64,000 nucleotides of DNA from JBBUX01 sp037445775 (GTDB lineage Bacteria > Actinomycetota > Coriobacteriia > Anaerosomatales > PHET01). Under the pieces are notes generated by a model. The model saw only the letters and a program-made list of their open reading frames with translations. It did not search any database and was not told where the DNA came from. How positions within the stretch are numbered: position 1 is the stretch's first letter; every line of letters begins with the position of its first letter. The position numbers and the translations under genes are program-made. Shown here piece after piece: positions 9,453 through 17,952 of this stretch. The stretch is from assembly GCA_037445775.1 (NCBI GenBank), contig JBBIJX010000002.1, forward strand, positions 1 through 64,000, given 5' to 3'.

Positions 9453-10013
9453 GTGCCAGTCACTACCGCGCAGTTCAAGAACGGCATGTGCATCGTCCAC
9501 GAGGGCAAGCGCTGGGTTATCGTCGAGTTCCAGCACGTCAAGCCCGGCAAGGGCGGCGCGTTCGTTCGCACGAAGCTCAAGGAGCTCGAGAGCGGGCGTG
9601 TCGTGGACTACACCTTCCGCGCCGGCGAGAAGTTCGATGATGTGCGGGTCGAGACCAAGAAGATGCAGTACCTCTACAACGACGGTACGTCCTTTCACTT
9701 CATGGACAACGCTACCTACGAGCAGATCGAGCTCGACTCGGACTTCGTGGGTGATGCGGCGAAGTGGCTCAAGGAGAGCGACGAGGTCGAGGTGCTCACC
9801 GCTGACGGCGAGTACATGGGTGTCGAGGCGCCCATGTTCGTCGAGCTCGACGTCGTCGAGACCGACCCGGGCTTCAAGGGCGACACGGTGCAGGGCGGGA
9901 CGAAGCCTGCCACGCTCGAGACCGGCGCCGTCGTTCAGGTCCCGATGTTTGTGAACGTGGGCGACAAGCTCAAGGTCGACACGCGCGACGGGCGCTACAT
10001 CACGCGCGTCTGA
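9453..10013 (+). CDS. efp: Translation elongation factor P
   Basis: EF-P binds between the P and E sites and rescues ribosomes stalled at polyproline. The 186-residue protein has the KOW-like N-terminal domain and two OB domains. The loop that reaches the peptidyl transferase centre reads KPGKGGAF, with Lys33 at the position that is post-translationally modified in many bacteria. No EpmA/EpmB or EarP gene is visible nearby, so modification status is unknown. GTG 9453 follows GAGGAG at 9442-9447. It is 49 bases downstream of pepP. Confidence 0.96.
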   Translation: MPVTTAQFKNGMCIVHEGKRWVIVEFQHVKPGKGGAFVRTKLKELESGRVVDYTFRAGEKFDDVRVETKKMQYLYNDGTSFHFMDNATYEQIELDSDFVGDAAKWLKESDEVEVLTADGEYMGVEAPMFVELDVVETDPGFKGDTVQGGTKPATLETGAVVQVPMFVNVGDKLKVDTRDGRYITRV

Positions 10014-10021
10014 GAGCGGGT

Positions 10022-10040
10022 CGCCGCATGCTGCGCGGCG
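10022..10040 (+). terminator. Hairpin after efp
   Basis: CGCCGC (10022-10027) pairs with GCGGCG (10035-10040) across a 7-base loop. There is no U tract, so a terminator role is only plausible. The next promoter element begins six bases later. Confidence 0.35.
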
Positions 10041-10045
10041 TCGTA

Positions 10046-10051
10046 TATAAT
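10046..10051 (+). promoter_or_regulatory. Candidate -10 element for the carboxylase operon
   Basis: A perfect TATAAT lies 67 bases before the carboxyltransferase start, in the efp downstream gap. No TTGACA-like element is seen 16-18 bases upstream. It is the best -10 match noted in the window. Confidence 0.45.
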
Positions 10052-10118
10052 CTTCGGACTACGCCGCGCGCCGGTGCGCGCTGGGGCAGTTCGCCCGCAC
10101 CACATGAGGGAGTCGCCG

Positions 10119-11972
10119 ATGCGACCTGTGCATGTCATGGATACGACGCTTCGGGACGCGCACCAGTCCCTGTGGGCGACGCGCATGGAGATCGGCGACA
10201 TGCTGCCGATCCTGCACAAGATGGACGCCGTTGGCTACTGGTCGCTCGAGGTCTGGGGCGGTGCCACGTTCGACGCGTCACTGAGGTTCCTTGACGAGAA
10301 CCCGTGGGACCGGCTGCGCATCATCAAGCAGCACTGTCCGAAGACGCCGCTGCAGATGTTGCTTCGCGGGCAGAACCTCGTGGGCTACCGGCACTACTCC
10401 GACGAGATCGTCGAGCGCTTCGTCCACGCGTCCAAGCGAAACGGCATCGACGTCTTCAGGGTCTTCGACGCCCTGAACGACATCCGCAACGTCGAGGTCG
10501 CCGGGCGCGCCGTCAAGGAAGCTGGCGGTCTGTTCGAAGGCGCGATCAGCTACACGATCTCCCCCGTACACACGCTTGACGCCTACATCGAATTCGCGCA
10601 GCAGCTCAAGGAGATCGGCGCGGATACGATCGCGATCAAGGATATGGCCGGAATGCTCACGCCGTACCGGACCGAACGCATGGTCCGTGCGCTCATCGAC
10701 GAGGTCGGACTTCCGGTTCACGTGCACTGCCACTACATCGGCGGCATGGCGCCGATGAACTACCTGAAAGCCGCTGAAGCCGGTGCCGATATCATCGACA
10801 CCGCAGTGGTCGCGCTCGCTTTCGGCAACAGCCAGCCGGCCGTCGAGATGATCGTGGCGGCTCTCAAGGAGAGCCCCTACGACACCGGGCTCGATCTCGA
10901 CCTGCTTTTCGAGATCGCGGAGTTCTGGGAGGACGTGCGCGCCAAGAAGGGCCTGAAGCGAGGCATCACGACGCTGCTCTCGATGGAGGTCTTCAGCCAT
11001 CAAGTGCCCGGCGGCATGATGTCGAATCTCGTGAGCCAGCTCGAGCAGCAAAAGGCGAGCGACCGGTTGCCCGATGTCCTGCGCGAGATCCCGCGCGTGC
11101 GCGCTGAGGTCGGCTTCCCTCCGCTGGTGACGCCGCTCTCGCAGATCGTCGGCACGCAGGCGGTCATCAACGTGCTCACCGGGAAGCGATGGGCGATCGT
11201 GCCTCAAGAGATGAAGGACTACATCAAGGGGCTCTACGGCAAGGCACCCGGGCAGATGGACCCCGAGGTCGTCGCGAAGGTGCTCGCGGGTGACGAGCCG
11301 CTCGACCCCGACGTGCGACCGGGCTCACTGGCCCGTGGGAGCTACGCCGAGGCCGAGGCGGAGATCGGCGGGCTCGCCCGGAGCGAGGAAGACGTGCTCA
11401 TGTACGCGCTCTTCCCGAACGAGGCAAGAACTTACCTGACCGCTCATCAAGAAGGCGCCGCCGAGAACGTCTTCCTCATGAGTGGTGACATCAGAACCGT
11501 CAGAGAGGGTGACCAGGTGGACGTCAACCAGATCCGCGAGCTCATCAAGGTCCTCGAAGAGTCCGATGTCGCTGAGGTCGTGATCGAAGAGGGCGACTCG
11601 AAGGTCTCTATTCGCAAGGCCGGCGCGGTTGCCGCACAGCCGCAAGCTGTGACTGCCGCAACACCCGTCGCCGCACCATCGCCTGCCGCCGAAGCCGTGC
11701 CTACGACGGGAGAGGCCGATCGGCCGGTTACGTGGAAGACGGTCGTCGCGCCCATGGTCGGGACGTTCTATGAGTCGCCGTCGCCGAGTTCGCCTGCGTT
11801 CGTCGCAGTGGGCGATACCGTTGTCGAGGGCCAAGCGCTCTGCATCGTCGAGGCGATGAAGCTCATGAACGAGATCACCGCCGAGGAGCCGGGCGTCATC
11901 CGCGAGGTGGCCGTCGCCAACGGCGACCCCGTAGAGTACGGTACCGTGCTCTTCTACTACGAGCCGGCGTAG
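10119..11972 (+). CDS. Carboxyltransferase fused to AccB-type biotin carrier
   Basis: A 617-residue biotin-dependent carboxyltransferase of the pyruvate carboxylase B / oxaloacetate decarboxylase alpha / transcarboxylase 5S type. Residues 1 to about 270 form the TIM-barrel domain: DTTLRDAHQSLWATRM, the AIKDMAGML lysine that is carbamylated in the family, and metal-binding HCH. Residues to about 450 form the conserved PYC/OADA domain. From about residue 467 it reads as a complete AccB: DVNQIRELIKVLEES, an Ala/Pro linker, APMVGTFYESPSP, and EAMKLM with biotinyl Lys581. ATG 10119 follows GAGGGAG (10107-10113); the frame opens at 10074. accC follows after nine bases. The two may form a two-subunit pyruvate carboxylase, and the carrier domain could also serve acetyl-CoA carboxylase (inference). 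Confidence 0.88.
   Translation: MRPVHVMDTTLRDAHQSLWATRMEIGDMLPILHKMDAVGYWSLEVWGGATFDASLRFLDENPWDRLRIIKQHCPKTPLQMLLRGQNLVGYRHYSDEIVERFVHASKRNGIDVFRVFDALNDIRNVEVAGRAVKEAGGLFEGAISYTISPVHTLDAYIEFAQQLKEIGADTIAIKDMAGMLTPYRTERMVRALIDEVGLPVHVHCHYIGGMAPMNYLKAAEAGADIIDTAVVALAFGNSQPAVEMIVAALKESPYDTGLDLDLLFEIAEFWEDVRAKKGLKRGITTLLSMEVFSHQVPGGMMSNLVSQLEQQKASDRLPDVLREIPRVRAEVGFPPLVTPLSQIVGTQAVINVLTGKRWAIVPQEMKDYIKGLYGKAPGQMDPEVVAKVLAGDEPLDPDVRPGSLARGSYAEAEAEIGGLARSEEDVLMYALFPNEARTYLTAHQEGAAENVFLMSGDIRTVREGDQVDVNQIRELIKVLEESDVAEVVIEEGDSKVSIRKAGAVAAQPQAVTAATPVAAPSPAAEAVPTTGEADRPVTWKTVVAPMVGTFYESPSPSSPAFVAVGDTVVEGQALCIVEAMKLMNEITAEEPGVIREVAVANGDPVEYGTVLFYYEPA
11502..11519 (+). promoter_or_regulatory. Possible internal ribosome site for free AccB
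   Basis: Inside the fusion gene, AGAGAGGG (11502-11509) lies seven bases before an in-frame GTG (11517). Starting there would give a 151-residue protein beginning MDVNQIRELIKV, which is the N-terminus and length of a stand-alone AccB. Whether ribosomes use it is unknown. Confidence 0.4.
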
Positions 11973-11981
11973 GGCGCGGAC

Positions 11982-13331
11982 GTGTTCGAGCGTATCCTGA
12001 TCGCCAACCGGGGCGAGATCGCCCTGAGGATCATCCGCGCAGCTCGGGAGATGGGGATAGAGACCGTTTCCGTGTACAGCGAGGCTGATCGCGACAGCTT
12101 GCCCGCACGGATGGCGGACCTGTCGGTCTGCATCGGCCCGGCGCAATCCACGCAGTCTTACCTGAACATGGCCAACATCATATCGGCGGCTTTGACCAAC
12201 GGGTGCCAAGCCATCCATCCCGGATACGGCTTCCTCGCAGAGAACGCTGCGTTCGCCCGGGCATGCGTGGACTCCGGGCTCGTGTTCATCGGGCCGGGCG
12301 CCGAGGCCATCGAGCGCATGGGTGACAAGGCCCAGGCGCGGCAGACCGCCATGGCCGTCGGCGTGCCTTGCGTCCCTGGCTCGGACGGCGCGGTCGAGCG
12401 CGTCGAGGACGCTCTCGCCTTCGCCGAGCGCGTGGGCTATCCGGTGCTGATCAAAGCGAGCGCCGGCGGCGGCGGCAAGGGTATGCGCGTGGTGCGCGAC
12501 TCCGGCGAGCTCGAGGCGAACTTCACCGCCGCCAAGACCGAGGCGGCCGCGGCGTTCGGCAACGACGTCGTCTATCTCGAGAAGTACCTTGCCCGGCCGC
12601 GGCACGTTGAGATCCAGGTACTTGCGGACACGCACGGCAACGCGGTCTACCTCTTCGAGCGCGACTGCTCGATCCAGCGCCGGCATCAGAAACTCGTCGA
12701 AGAGGCGCCGAGCCCCGCGCTCGACCCCGAGACGCGGGCGGCGATGGGCGAAGCGGCCATCATGCTCGTGCGAGCCGTCGACTACGTGAACGCCGGCACG
12801 ATCGAGTTCCTCTACGACGTGGACGGCAACTTCTACTTCATGGAGATGAACACACGTGTCCAGGTGGAGCATCCTGTGACCGAACAGATCACCGGCGTAG
12901 ATATCATCAAGGAACAGATCCGCATCGCAGCGGGGTTGCCGATGAAGCACGCGCGCCAAGAGGACTTGGGCTTGAGGGGTCACGCTATCGAGTTTCGCAT
13001 CAACGCCGAGGACCCGGAGCATGACTTTCGTCCGCATCCAGGTGTCGTGAACGTGTTCAATCCTCCGGGCGGTTTCGGGGTACGTGTCGACAGTCACGTG
13101 TATTCGGGCTATCGCGTCCCGCCGACGTATGACTCGCTGCTCGGGAAGCTGATCGTCTGGGGCGAGACGCGCGACGAGGCCATCGCGCGCGCACGCCGTG
13201 CGCTCGACGAGTTCATCGTGACGGGGATCCCGACGACGATCCCGTTCCATCTCCGCGTGCTCGAGGTGCCCGCGTTCACGCGTGGTGAGGTCTATACTGA
13301 CTTCATCGAGACCGAGATGCACGCGGGGTAG
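11982..13331 (+). CDS. accC: Biotin carboxylase
   Basis: The ATP-grasp subunit that carboxylates the biotin carried by AccB-type domains using bicarbonate and ATP. The 449-residue product starts FERILIANRGEIALRIIRA, has the glycine-rich ATP loop KASAGGGGKGMRV (about residues 159-171), the EKYLARPRHVEIQ strand, and the metal/catalytic EMNTRVQVEHPVTE block. GTG 11982 has only a weak ribosome site, so coupling to the upstream fusion gene nine bases away is likely. It could serve both acetyl-CoA carboxylase and pyruvate carboxylase; no accA or accD is in the window. Confidence 0.95.
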   Translation: MFERILIANRGEIALRIIRAAREMGIETVSVYSEADRDSLPARMADLSVCIGPAQSTQSYLNMANIISAALTNGCQAIHPGYGFLAENAAFARACVDSGLVFIGPGAEAIERMGDKAQARQTAMAVGVPCVPGSDGAVERVEDALAFAERVGYPVLIKASAGGGGKGMRVVRDSGELEANFTAAKTEAAAAFGNDVVYLEKYLARPRHVEIQVLADTHGNAVYLFERDCSIQRRHQKLVEEAPSPALDPETRAAMGEAAIMLVRAVDYVNAGTIEFLYDVDGNFYFMEMNTRVQVEHPVTEQITGVDIIKEQIRIAAGLPMKHARQEDLGLRGHAIEFRINAEDPEHDFRPHPGVVNVFNPPGGFGVRVDSHVYSGYRVPPTYDSLLGKLIVWGETRDEAIARARRALDEFIVTGIPTTIPFHLRVLEVPAFTRGEVYTDFIETEMHAG

Positions 13332-13349
13332 GTCAGGGTAGGAGAGCTG

Positions 13350-13700
13350 ATGTCTGACGAGATTCGACTCGAGGGGCTTGGCGTTGCGCCGGCGGTCCTC
13401 GACACCATCGTGACCGTCGCGACCGAGGCAGTGGAGGGAGTGGCCTCCGTGGGCGCGCCGGGAATCGCTGGACTCGTGCAAAAAGGGGCGCGTAAGGGCG
13501 CCGCGCGTGCTGTCGACGTGAGCGTGTCAGACGACGGCAGCCTCAAGGTCAGCGTGCACGTCCAAGTGGTCTACGGTCAGCGGCTGCATGAGGTCGGCGC
13601 GGCCATCCAGGCGGCGGTGTCGGAGGCGCTGACGAGTCAGGTAGGCGTGCCGGTGACGGCCGTCGACGTGTTTGTCGACGGACTGGTATTCACCGAGTAG
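13350..13700 (+). CDS. Asp23/Gls24 family protein (YqhY-like)
   Basis: A 116-residue small soluble protein of the Asp23/Gls24 envelope-stress family. It has the typical N-terminal strand, VLDTIVTVATEAVEGVASV helix, a variable Gly/Ala/Lys-rich loop, and a C-terminal VYGQRLHEVGAAIQAAVSEAL helix followed by VTAVDVFVDGLVF. In Bacillus the same position between accC and nusB is held by yqhY, which is linked to acetyl-CoA carboxylase control. ATG 13350 follows GGAG at 13341-13344. A role near AccC here is inference from position. Confidence 0.85.
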   Translation: MSDEIRLEGLGVAPAVLDTIVTVATEAVEGVASVGAPGIAGLVQKGARKGAARAVDVSVSDDGSLKVSVHVQVVYGQRLHEVGAAIQAAVSEALTSQVGVPVTAVDVFVDGLVFTE

Positions 13701-13703
13701 GCG

Positions 13704-14132
13704 ATGACGCGACCCGAGCGCCACAGGGCGCGCGTGCAGGCGCTTCAGCTGCTGTACCAGCGTGAAGTCACTGGAGTGAGCGTCTCTCGCATTCTGAGCG
13801 AGGGTGGCTACTCTACCGAGGACGGGCAACCGAGTGAGTTCTGCAGGGAGCTTGCGCTCGGCGTGGAGCAGCGGATCGAGGAGATCGACTCCGTTGTCGG
13901 GGATACCTCGGAACACTGGACCGTGATGCGGATGCCGTTCGTGGACCGTAACATACTCCGCATCGCGACCTACGAGTTGCTCCACGAACCCGATGTGCCA
14001 CCGAGCGTCGCCATCAACGAGGCGGTCGAGCTGGCGAAGGTCTACGGCGGAGACGACTCGTCGAAGTTCGTGAACGGTGTCTTGGGCAAGATCGCCGAGC
14101 GGTATCGTTCGACAGGAGGCTCGGATGGCTGA
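13704..14132 (+). CDS. nusB: Transcription antitermination factor NusB
   Basis: An all-helical 142-residue RNA-binding protein that, with NusE (S10), binds boxA in rRNA leaders. The N-terminus RHRARVQALQLLYQREV matches the family Arg-rich first helix. FVDRNILRIATYELLHEPDV and VAINEAVELAKVYGGDDSSK are the conserved C-terminal blocks. ATG 13704 comes three bases after the upstream stop; no strong ribosome site is seen. Its 3' end overlaps xseB by eight bases. Confidence 0.95.
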   Translation: MTRPERHRARVQALQLLYQREVTGVSVSRILSEGGYSTEDGQPSEFCRELALGVEQRIEEIDSVVGDTSEHWTVMRMPFVDRNILRIATYELLHEPDVPPSVAINEAVELAKVYGGDDSSKFVNGVLGKIAERYRSTGGSDG

Positions 14133-14376
14133 CGAGACCGGAAGCTTCGCCGCGACACGCGCACGGCTTGACGACATCGTCGCGCAGGTACGCAAGAAGG
14201 ACACCTCGCTCGAGGCCAGTCTGGACCTGCTCGAGGAGGGCGTAAGGCTCGCCAATCAATGCACCGACCTCATCGATCGAGCCGACTGGGACGCGGGCGA
14301 GACGGTCGTGGCCGAGGCCGGGACGGACGACGCTGATGCCACGCCTGAGGCGGATGCGCCGGAAGCAGGAGACTGA
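14125..14376 (+). CDS. xseB: Exodeoxyribonuclease VII small subunit
   Basis: An 83-residue helical protein that binds the XseA catalytic subunit of exonuclease VII. The core TRARLDDIVAQVRKKDTSLE and LDLLEEGVRLANQC is clear. A longer frame opens at 14077 inside nusB, but ATG 14125 has AGGAGG at 14114-14119 and matches the family N-terminus. The C-terminal tail is acidic and Ala-rich. No xseA is present; in many bacteria it sits just upstream. Confidence 0.88.
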   Translation: MADETGSFAATRARLDDIVAQVRKKDTSLEASLDLLEEGVRLANQCTDLIDRADWDAGETVVAEAGTDDADATPEADAPEAGD

Positions 14377-14383
14377 AGCGCGC

Positions 14384-16294
14384 GTGGACGGCGAGCGCAT
14401 ACTCGACGCGATCGAGGCGCCATGCGACGTTCGTGAGCTGCGCCCGGAGCAACTCGAGCAGCTTGCCGCCGAGCTTCGTTTGGAGCTCATCGAGACCGTC
14501 GCGAAGACCGGCGGACACCTCGCGCCGAACCTCGGGGTCGTCGAGCTGACGCTGGGGATCCATCGCGCGCTGGACTGCCCGAAGGATCGCGTGCTGTTCG
14601 ACGTCGGGCACCAGAGCTACGTCCACAAGCTGCTGACGGGCCGTCGTGCGGAGTTTTCCACGCTCCGGCAGTACGGGGGCTTGTGCGGCTTCCCGAAGCG
14701 CGCCGAGTCGCCGTTCGATTCGTTTGACGCGGGGCATGCGTCTGACTCTCTGTCGGTGGCCCTCGGCATGTCCCTCGCGCGCGACGCGCGCGGAGGTGAC
14801 GAGACGGTGCTCGTGGTGATCGGCGACGGTTCGATGACCGGGGGTATGGCGTTCGAGGCGCTGAACCACATCGGTCACCTAGGTGCTCGGCTCGTGATCG
14901 TCCTGAACGACAACGAGATGTCGATCTCTGAGAACGTTGGCGCGCTCGCGAGCTACCTGGCCCGCGTGCGGCTCGACGAGCGCTACGTTCGCCTGCGCGA
15001 CGGCGTCGAGTCGCGGCTTGCGACGCATCCCCTCGGCAAGGCGATGGTCGACGCGGGCGAGGCCGTCAAGGAGTCGGTCAAGCAGCTCCTCGTGCCGGGC
15101 ATGCTCTTCGAGGAGCTCGGCCTCAAGTACGTCGGACCCATAGACGGACATGATATCGCCCAAGTGGAGAGCGCGGTTCGTGTTGCCGCGAAGGCCGATG
15201 GCCCGGTGATCGTACACGCGGCCACACGCAAGGGCGCCGGCTACGAGTACGCTGAGGAGCAACCCGACGCCTTCCACGGTATCGGACCGTTCTCGGTCTG
15301 TACCGGCGAAGTGAACGGCAGTGCGGGAGCGATGAGCTACACAGAGGCGTTCGGACGTTCGCTCGTGCGCGAGGCGGAGCGCAACGACTCGATCGTCGCC
15401 ATCACCGCGGCGATGACCGCCGGGACGGGTCTCGACCGCTTCGCCGACCGCTTCGCCGACCGCTTCTTCGACGTCGGGATCGCCGAGGAGCACGCGGTGG
15501 GACTCGCCGCAGGTCTCGCACTCGGGGGCAGGACTCCCGTGGTCGCCATCTACTCCACATTCCTGCAGCGCGCCTACGACCAGCTCATGATGGACGTCGC
15601 ACTGCAGGGGCTGCACGTGGTCTTCTGCCTCGACCGCGCCGGCGTGGTGGGGGAGGACGGTCCTACGCACCATGGCGTGTTCGATCTGACGTACCTGCGC
15701 TCGATACCTTCGATGTCGATCATCGCACCGGCGAACGAGCACGAACTGGCTGACGCGCTTCACACGGCGCTCGCACTCGAAGGGCCAGTCGCGATCCGCT
15801 ACCCGCGGGGCTCCGGCACAGGCGTCGGCCTGCCGGACGAGCCTGTGCGCTGGCCGGTTGGCGTCGCGGAGGTTCGCCGCCGGGGCGCGCAAGTGGCGTT
15901 CCTCGCGGTAGGACGTATGGTGGGCGTGGCAGAAGGCGCGGCCGATGCACTGGAGCGTAAGGGAATCTCAGCGACACTGGTGAACGCGCGCTGGATCAAG
16001 CCGCTCGACCGCGACGTCATCACCGCTTGCGCCCTTGAGCATCGCCTCATCGTCACCGTCGAGGAGAACACCGAGTGCGGGGGGTTCGGCGCGGCCGTGC
16101 TCGAGCTCCTAGCGGACGAGCGCATCCGTGTCGAGGTGCTCAGGTTCGCGGTGCCGGACTGCTTCGTGCAGCACGGGCCGATCCCTGTGCTGCTCGACGA
16201 GGTGGGTCTGAGTTGCGAGCACATAGCGCGTACGGTCATGGAGCGCCTCGAGTCCGGCGCGGGCGAGGGCGACCGCTTCGACACCGGAGCGTGA
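14384..16294 (+). CDS. dxs: 1-deoxy-D-xylulose-5-phosphate synthase
   Basis: DXS condenses pyruvate and glyceraldehyde-3-phosphate to start the MEP isoprenoid pathway, using thiamine diphosphate. The 636-residue protein has HLAPNLGVVELT, the GHQSYVHKLLTGR block, the TPP motif GDGSMTGGMAFEALN with ND in LNDNEMSIS, and the transketolase pyrimidine domain with FDVGIAEEHAVGLA. GTG 14384 gives the family-like start before ILDAIEAPCDVREL; the frame opens at ATG 14336 inside xseB, and AGGAG (14367-14371) is somewhat distant. Two perfect 12-base copies at 15434-15457 encode repeated DRFA. No ispA neighbour is present. Confidence 0.93.
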   Translation: MDGERILDAIEAPCDVRELRPEQLEQLAAELRLELIETVAKTGGHLAPNLGVVELTLGIHRALDCPKDRVLFDVGHQSYVHKLLTGRRAEFSTLRQYGGLCGFPKRAESPFDSFDAGHASDSLSVALGMSLARDARGGDETVLVVIGDGSMTGGMAFEALNHIGHLGARLVIVLNDNEMSISENVGALASYLARVRLDERYVRLRDGVESRLATHPLGKAMVDAGEAVKESVKQLLVPGMLFEELGLKYVGPIDGHDIAQVESAVRVAAKADGPVIVHAATRKGAGYEYAEEQPDAFHGIGPFSVCTGEVNGSAGAMSYTEAFGRSLVREAERNDSIVAITAAMTAGTGLDRFADRFADRFFDVGIAEEHAVGLAAGLALGGRTPVVAIYSTFLQRAYDQLMMDVALQGLHVVFCLDRAGVVGEDGPTHHGVFDLTYLRSIPSMSIIAPANEHELADALHTALALEGPVAIRYPRGSGTGVGLPDEPVRWPVGVAEVRRRGAQVAFLAVGRMVGVAEGAADALERKGISATLVNARWIKPLDRDVITACALEHRLIVTVEENTECGGFGAAVLELLADERIRVEVLRFAVPDCFVQHGPIPVLLDEVGLSCEHIARTVMERLESGAGEGDRFDTGA

Positions 16295-16301
16295 CGCGGC
16301 C

Positions 16302-17099
16302 GTGTGCGCGCGGATACGGGTCGACGCGCTGCTCTTGGAGCGCGGGCTCTTCACATCGCGGGAGCGAGCGCGGGCTGCGCTCCTCGCGGGCGAGGTGAGT
16401 GTGGACGGCGTTCCCGTCGAGAAACCCGGGCAGCAAGTACGCGATGACGCCGTCGTCGAGGTAGCCGAGCGAAGACGCTTCGTCTCCCGGGGCGGCGAGA
16501 AGCTCGCAGGCGCGCTCGCGACCTTCGCTGTGGAGGTGGCCGGGCGGCGCGCGCTCGACGTGGGCGCATCCACCGGGGGGTTCACCGACTGCCTTCTTCA
16601 GCAGGGCGTCTCGCACGTCGTCGCTGTCGACGTCGGGTACGGGCAGCTCGCCTGGTCGCTTCGCACCGACCCAAGGGTGACGCTTCACGAGCGCACCAAC
16701 ATTCGCGCCGCGACGCGCGGGTCCCTCGGAGGGCCGTTCGGTTTGATCGTCGTCGACGTCTCGTTCATCTCGCTCAAGACCGTCCTCCCGGCGCTGCTGG
16801 AGTTGCTGGACGGTGAGGGAGATCTGCTCGCGCTGGTAAAGCCTCAGTTCGAAGCTGGTAAGGCCCGTGTGGGAAAACGCGGGGTGGTGCGTGACCCCCG
16901 TGTGCACGAGGACGTGCTCGCCTCTGTCGCGGCCTCTGTCGAAGAAGCGGGCCTCGTGGTGCGCGGGTTCACGTTCTCGCCCATCACCGGTCCGCACGGT
17001 AACATCGAGTTCTGGGTATGGGCAGCACAAAAGGGTGTCGCGACCACGACGGTCCCGGCTGAAGTGGTCGCCAAGGCGCATGCCGAGTTGGGAGGATGA
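16302..17099 (+). CDS. tlyA: TlyA family rRNA 2'-O-methyltransferase
   Basis: A 265-residue protein with an N-terminal S4 RNA-binding domain (RVDALLLERGLFTSRERARA) and a Rossmann methyltransferase domain. The SAM site reads RRALDVGASTGGFTDCLLQ, with DVGYGQLAW and the IVVDVSFISLKTVLPAL strand as in FtsJ-like enzymes. In mycobacteria TlyA methylates 16S and 23S rRNA (capreomycin sensitivity); the family is often mislabelled hemolysin A. GTG 16302 lies seven bases after dxs. The tlyA-nadK-recN order is shared with Mycobacterium. Confidence 0.92.
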   Translation: MCARIRVDALLLERGLFTSRERARAALLAGEVSVDGVPVEKPGQQVRDDAVVEVAERRRFVSRGGEKLAGALATFAVEVAGRRALDVGASTGGFTDCLLQQGVSHVVAVDVGYGQLAWSLRTDPRVTLHERTNIRAATRGSLGGPFGLIVVDVSFISLKTVLPALLELLDGEGDLLALVKPQFEAGKARVGKRGVVRDPRVHEDVLASVAASVEEAGLVVRGFTFSPITGPHGNIEFWVWAAQKGVATTTVPAEVVAKAHAELGG

Positions 17100-17100
17100 C

Positions 17101-17952
17101 GTGCGGGTTCTCGTCGTGCCGAACACCGCCAACAGCGCCGCCGTCGGATCAGCCGCGGAGCTCGCTGCGTGGTGCGTCGGCGCCGGGTTGCAGCCGGTGT
17201 TCGCCGCCACCGACGCGGACGCCTGCGACCTGGGCGGGTTCGGAGTGGAGCCGAGCGATATCGGCCGTCCCGAGCTGGCTGTCGCCTTGGGCGGAGACGG
17301 CACCATACTCAAGGCGGTTCACCTTCTGGGCGAGGCTGACACGCCGGTCCTAGGCGTGAAGTTCGGCAGACTCGGCTTTCTGTCCGGGGTGCGGCCTGAA
17401 CGTCTCCGGGAGGGTGTCGAGGCCGCACTGGCTGGCGAGGCACGTATCGAGCGCCGGACCACGCTCCGGGCCGAGGTGCTCATGGACGGGCGCAGCGTGG
17501 GTACGTACCGGGCGCTCAACGAGGTCGTCGTGTCCCGCGCCGGGTCCGGCCGGATAGTCTCATTCGAGCTCACGGTGGGAGGTCATGCCCTGCAGCGCAT
17601 GAGTGCCGACGGTGTCGTGGTCGCGACGGCTACAGGTTCGACGGCGTACGCGCTCTCGGCCGGAGGACCGATCGTCGCGCCCGGGTTCGGTGGCATGGTC
17701 GTCGTTCCGGTGGCCCCGCACACCCTGATGGCGCGCGCACTCGTGACCGAGGTCCACGATACCGTCGAGGTTGCGCTCGATGATCCCTCGCGTGCTGATG
17801 CGTGTGTGCTCGTCGACGGTGTGACGACTCCGTGCAGGCGGATGCTCGAGCGGGTCGTCGTCTCGCGCGGCGAGCACGACGTCGCCCTCGTGAAGCTTGA
17901 AGGGCGCGACTTCTACGAGACCGTCGCATCCGAGTTCTTCGAGGGCAGCTGA
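17101..17952 (+). CDS. nadK: NAD kinase
   Basis: NadK phosphorylates NAD to NADP. The 283-residue product has the catalytic ALGGDGTILKAVHLL motif, the GRLGFLSG block, the RALNEVVVSR NE motif, and TGSTAYALSAGGPIV. The frame is open from 16867 inside tlyA, but GTG 17101 is the right start: it comes one base after the tlyA TGA, with GGAGG at 17091-17095, and the protein then begins with the family strand VRVLVVPN. Its stop overlaps the recN ATG by one base. Confidence 0.95.
   Translation: MRVLVVPNTANSAAVGSAAELAAWCVGAGLQPVFAATDADACDLGGFGVEPSDIGRPELAVALGGDGTILKAVHLLGEADTPVLGVKFGRLGFLSGVRPERLREGVEAALAGEARIERRTTLRAEVLMDGRSVGTYRALNEVVVSRAGSGRIVSFELTVGGHALQRMSADGVVVATATGSTAYALSAGGPIVAPGFGGMVVVPVAPHTLMARALVTEVHDTVEVALDDPSRADACVLVDGVTTPCRRMLERVVVSRGEHDVALVKLEGRDFYETVASEFFEGS

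Noticed and set aside
11325..13481. A 718-codon reverse-strand ORF opposite accC and the end of the carboxyltransferase gene
   Set aside because: It is antisense to clear enzymes, has low-complexity His/Arg/Asp/Val-rich sequence, and is explained by high third-position GC.
16867..17100. An N-terminal extension of nadK into tlyA
   Set aside because: The extension is in a shadow frame of tlyA; GTG 17101 has a good ribosome site and the family N-terminus.
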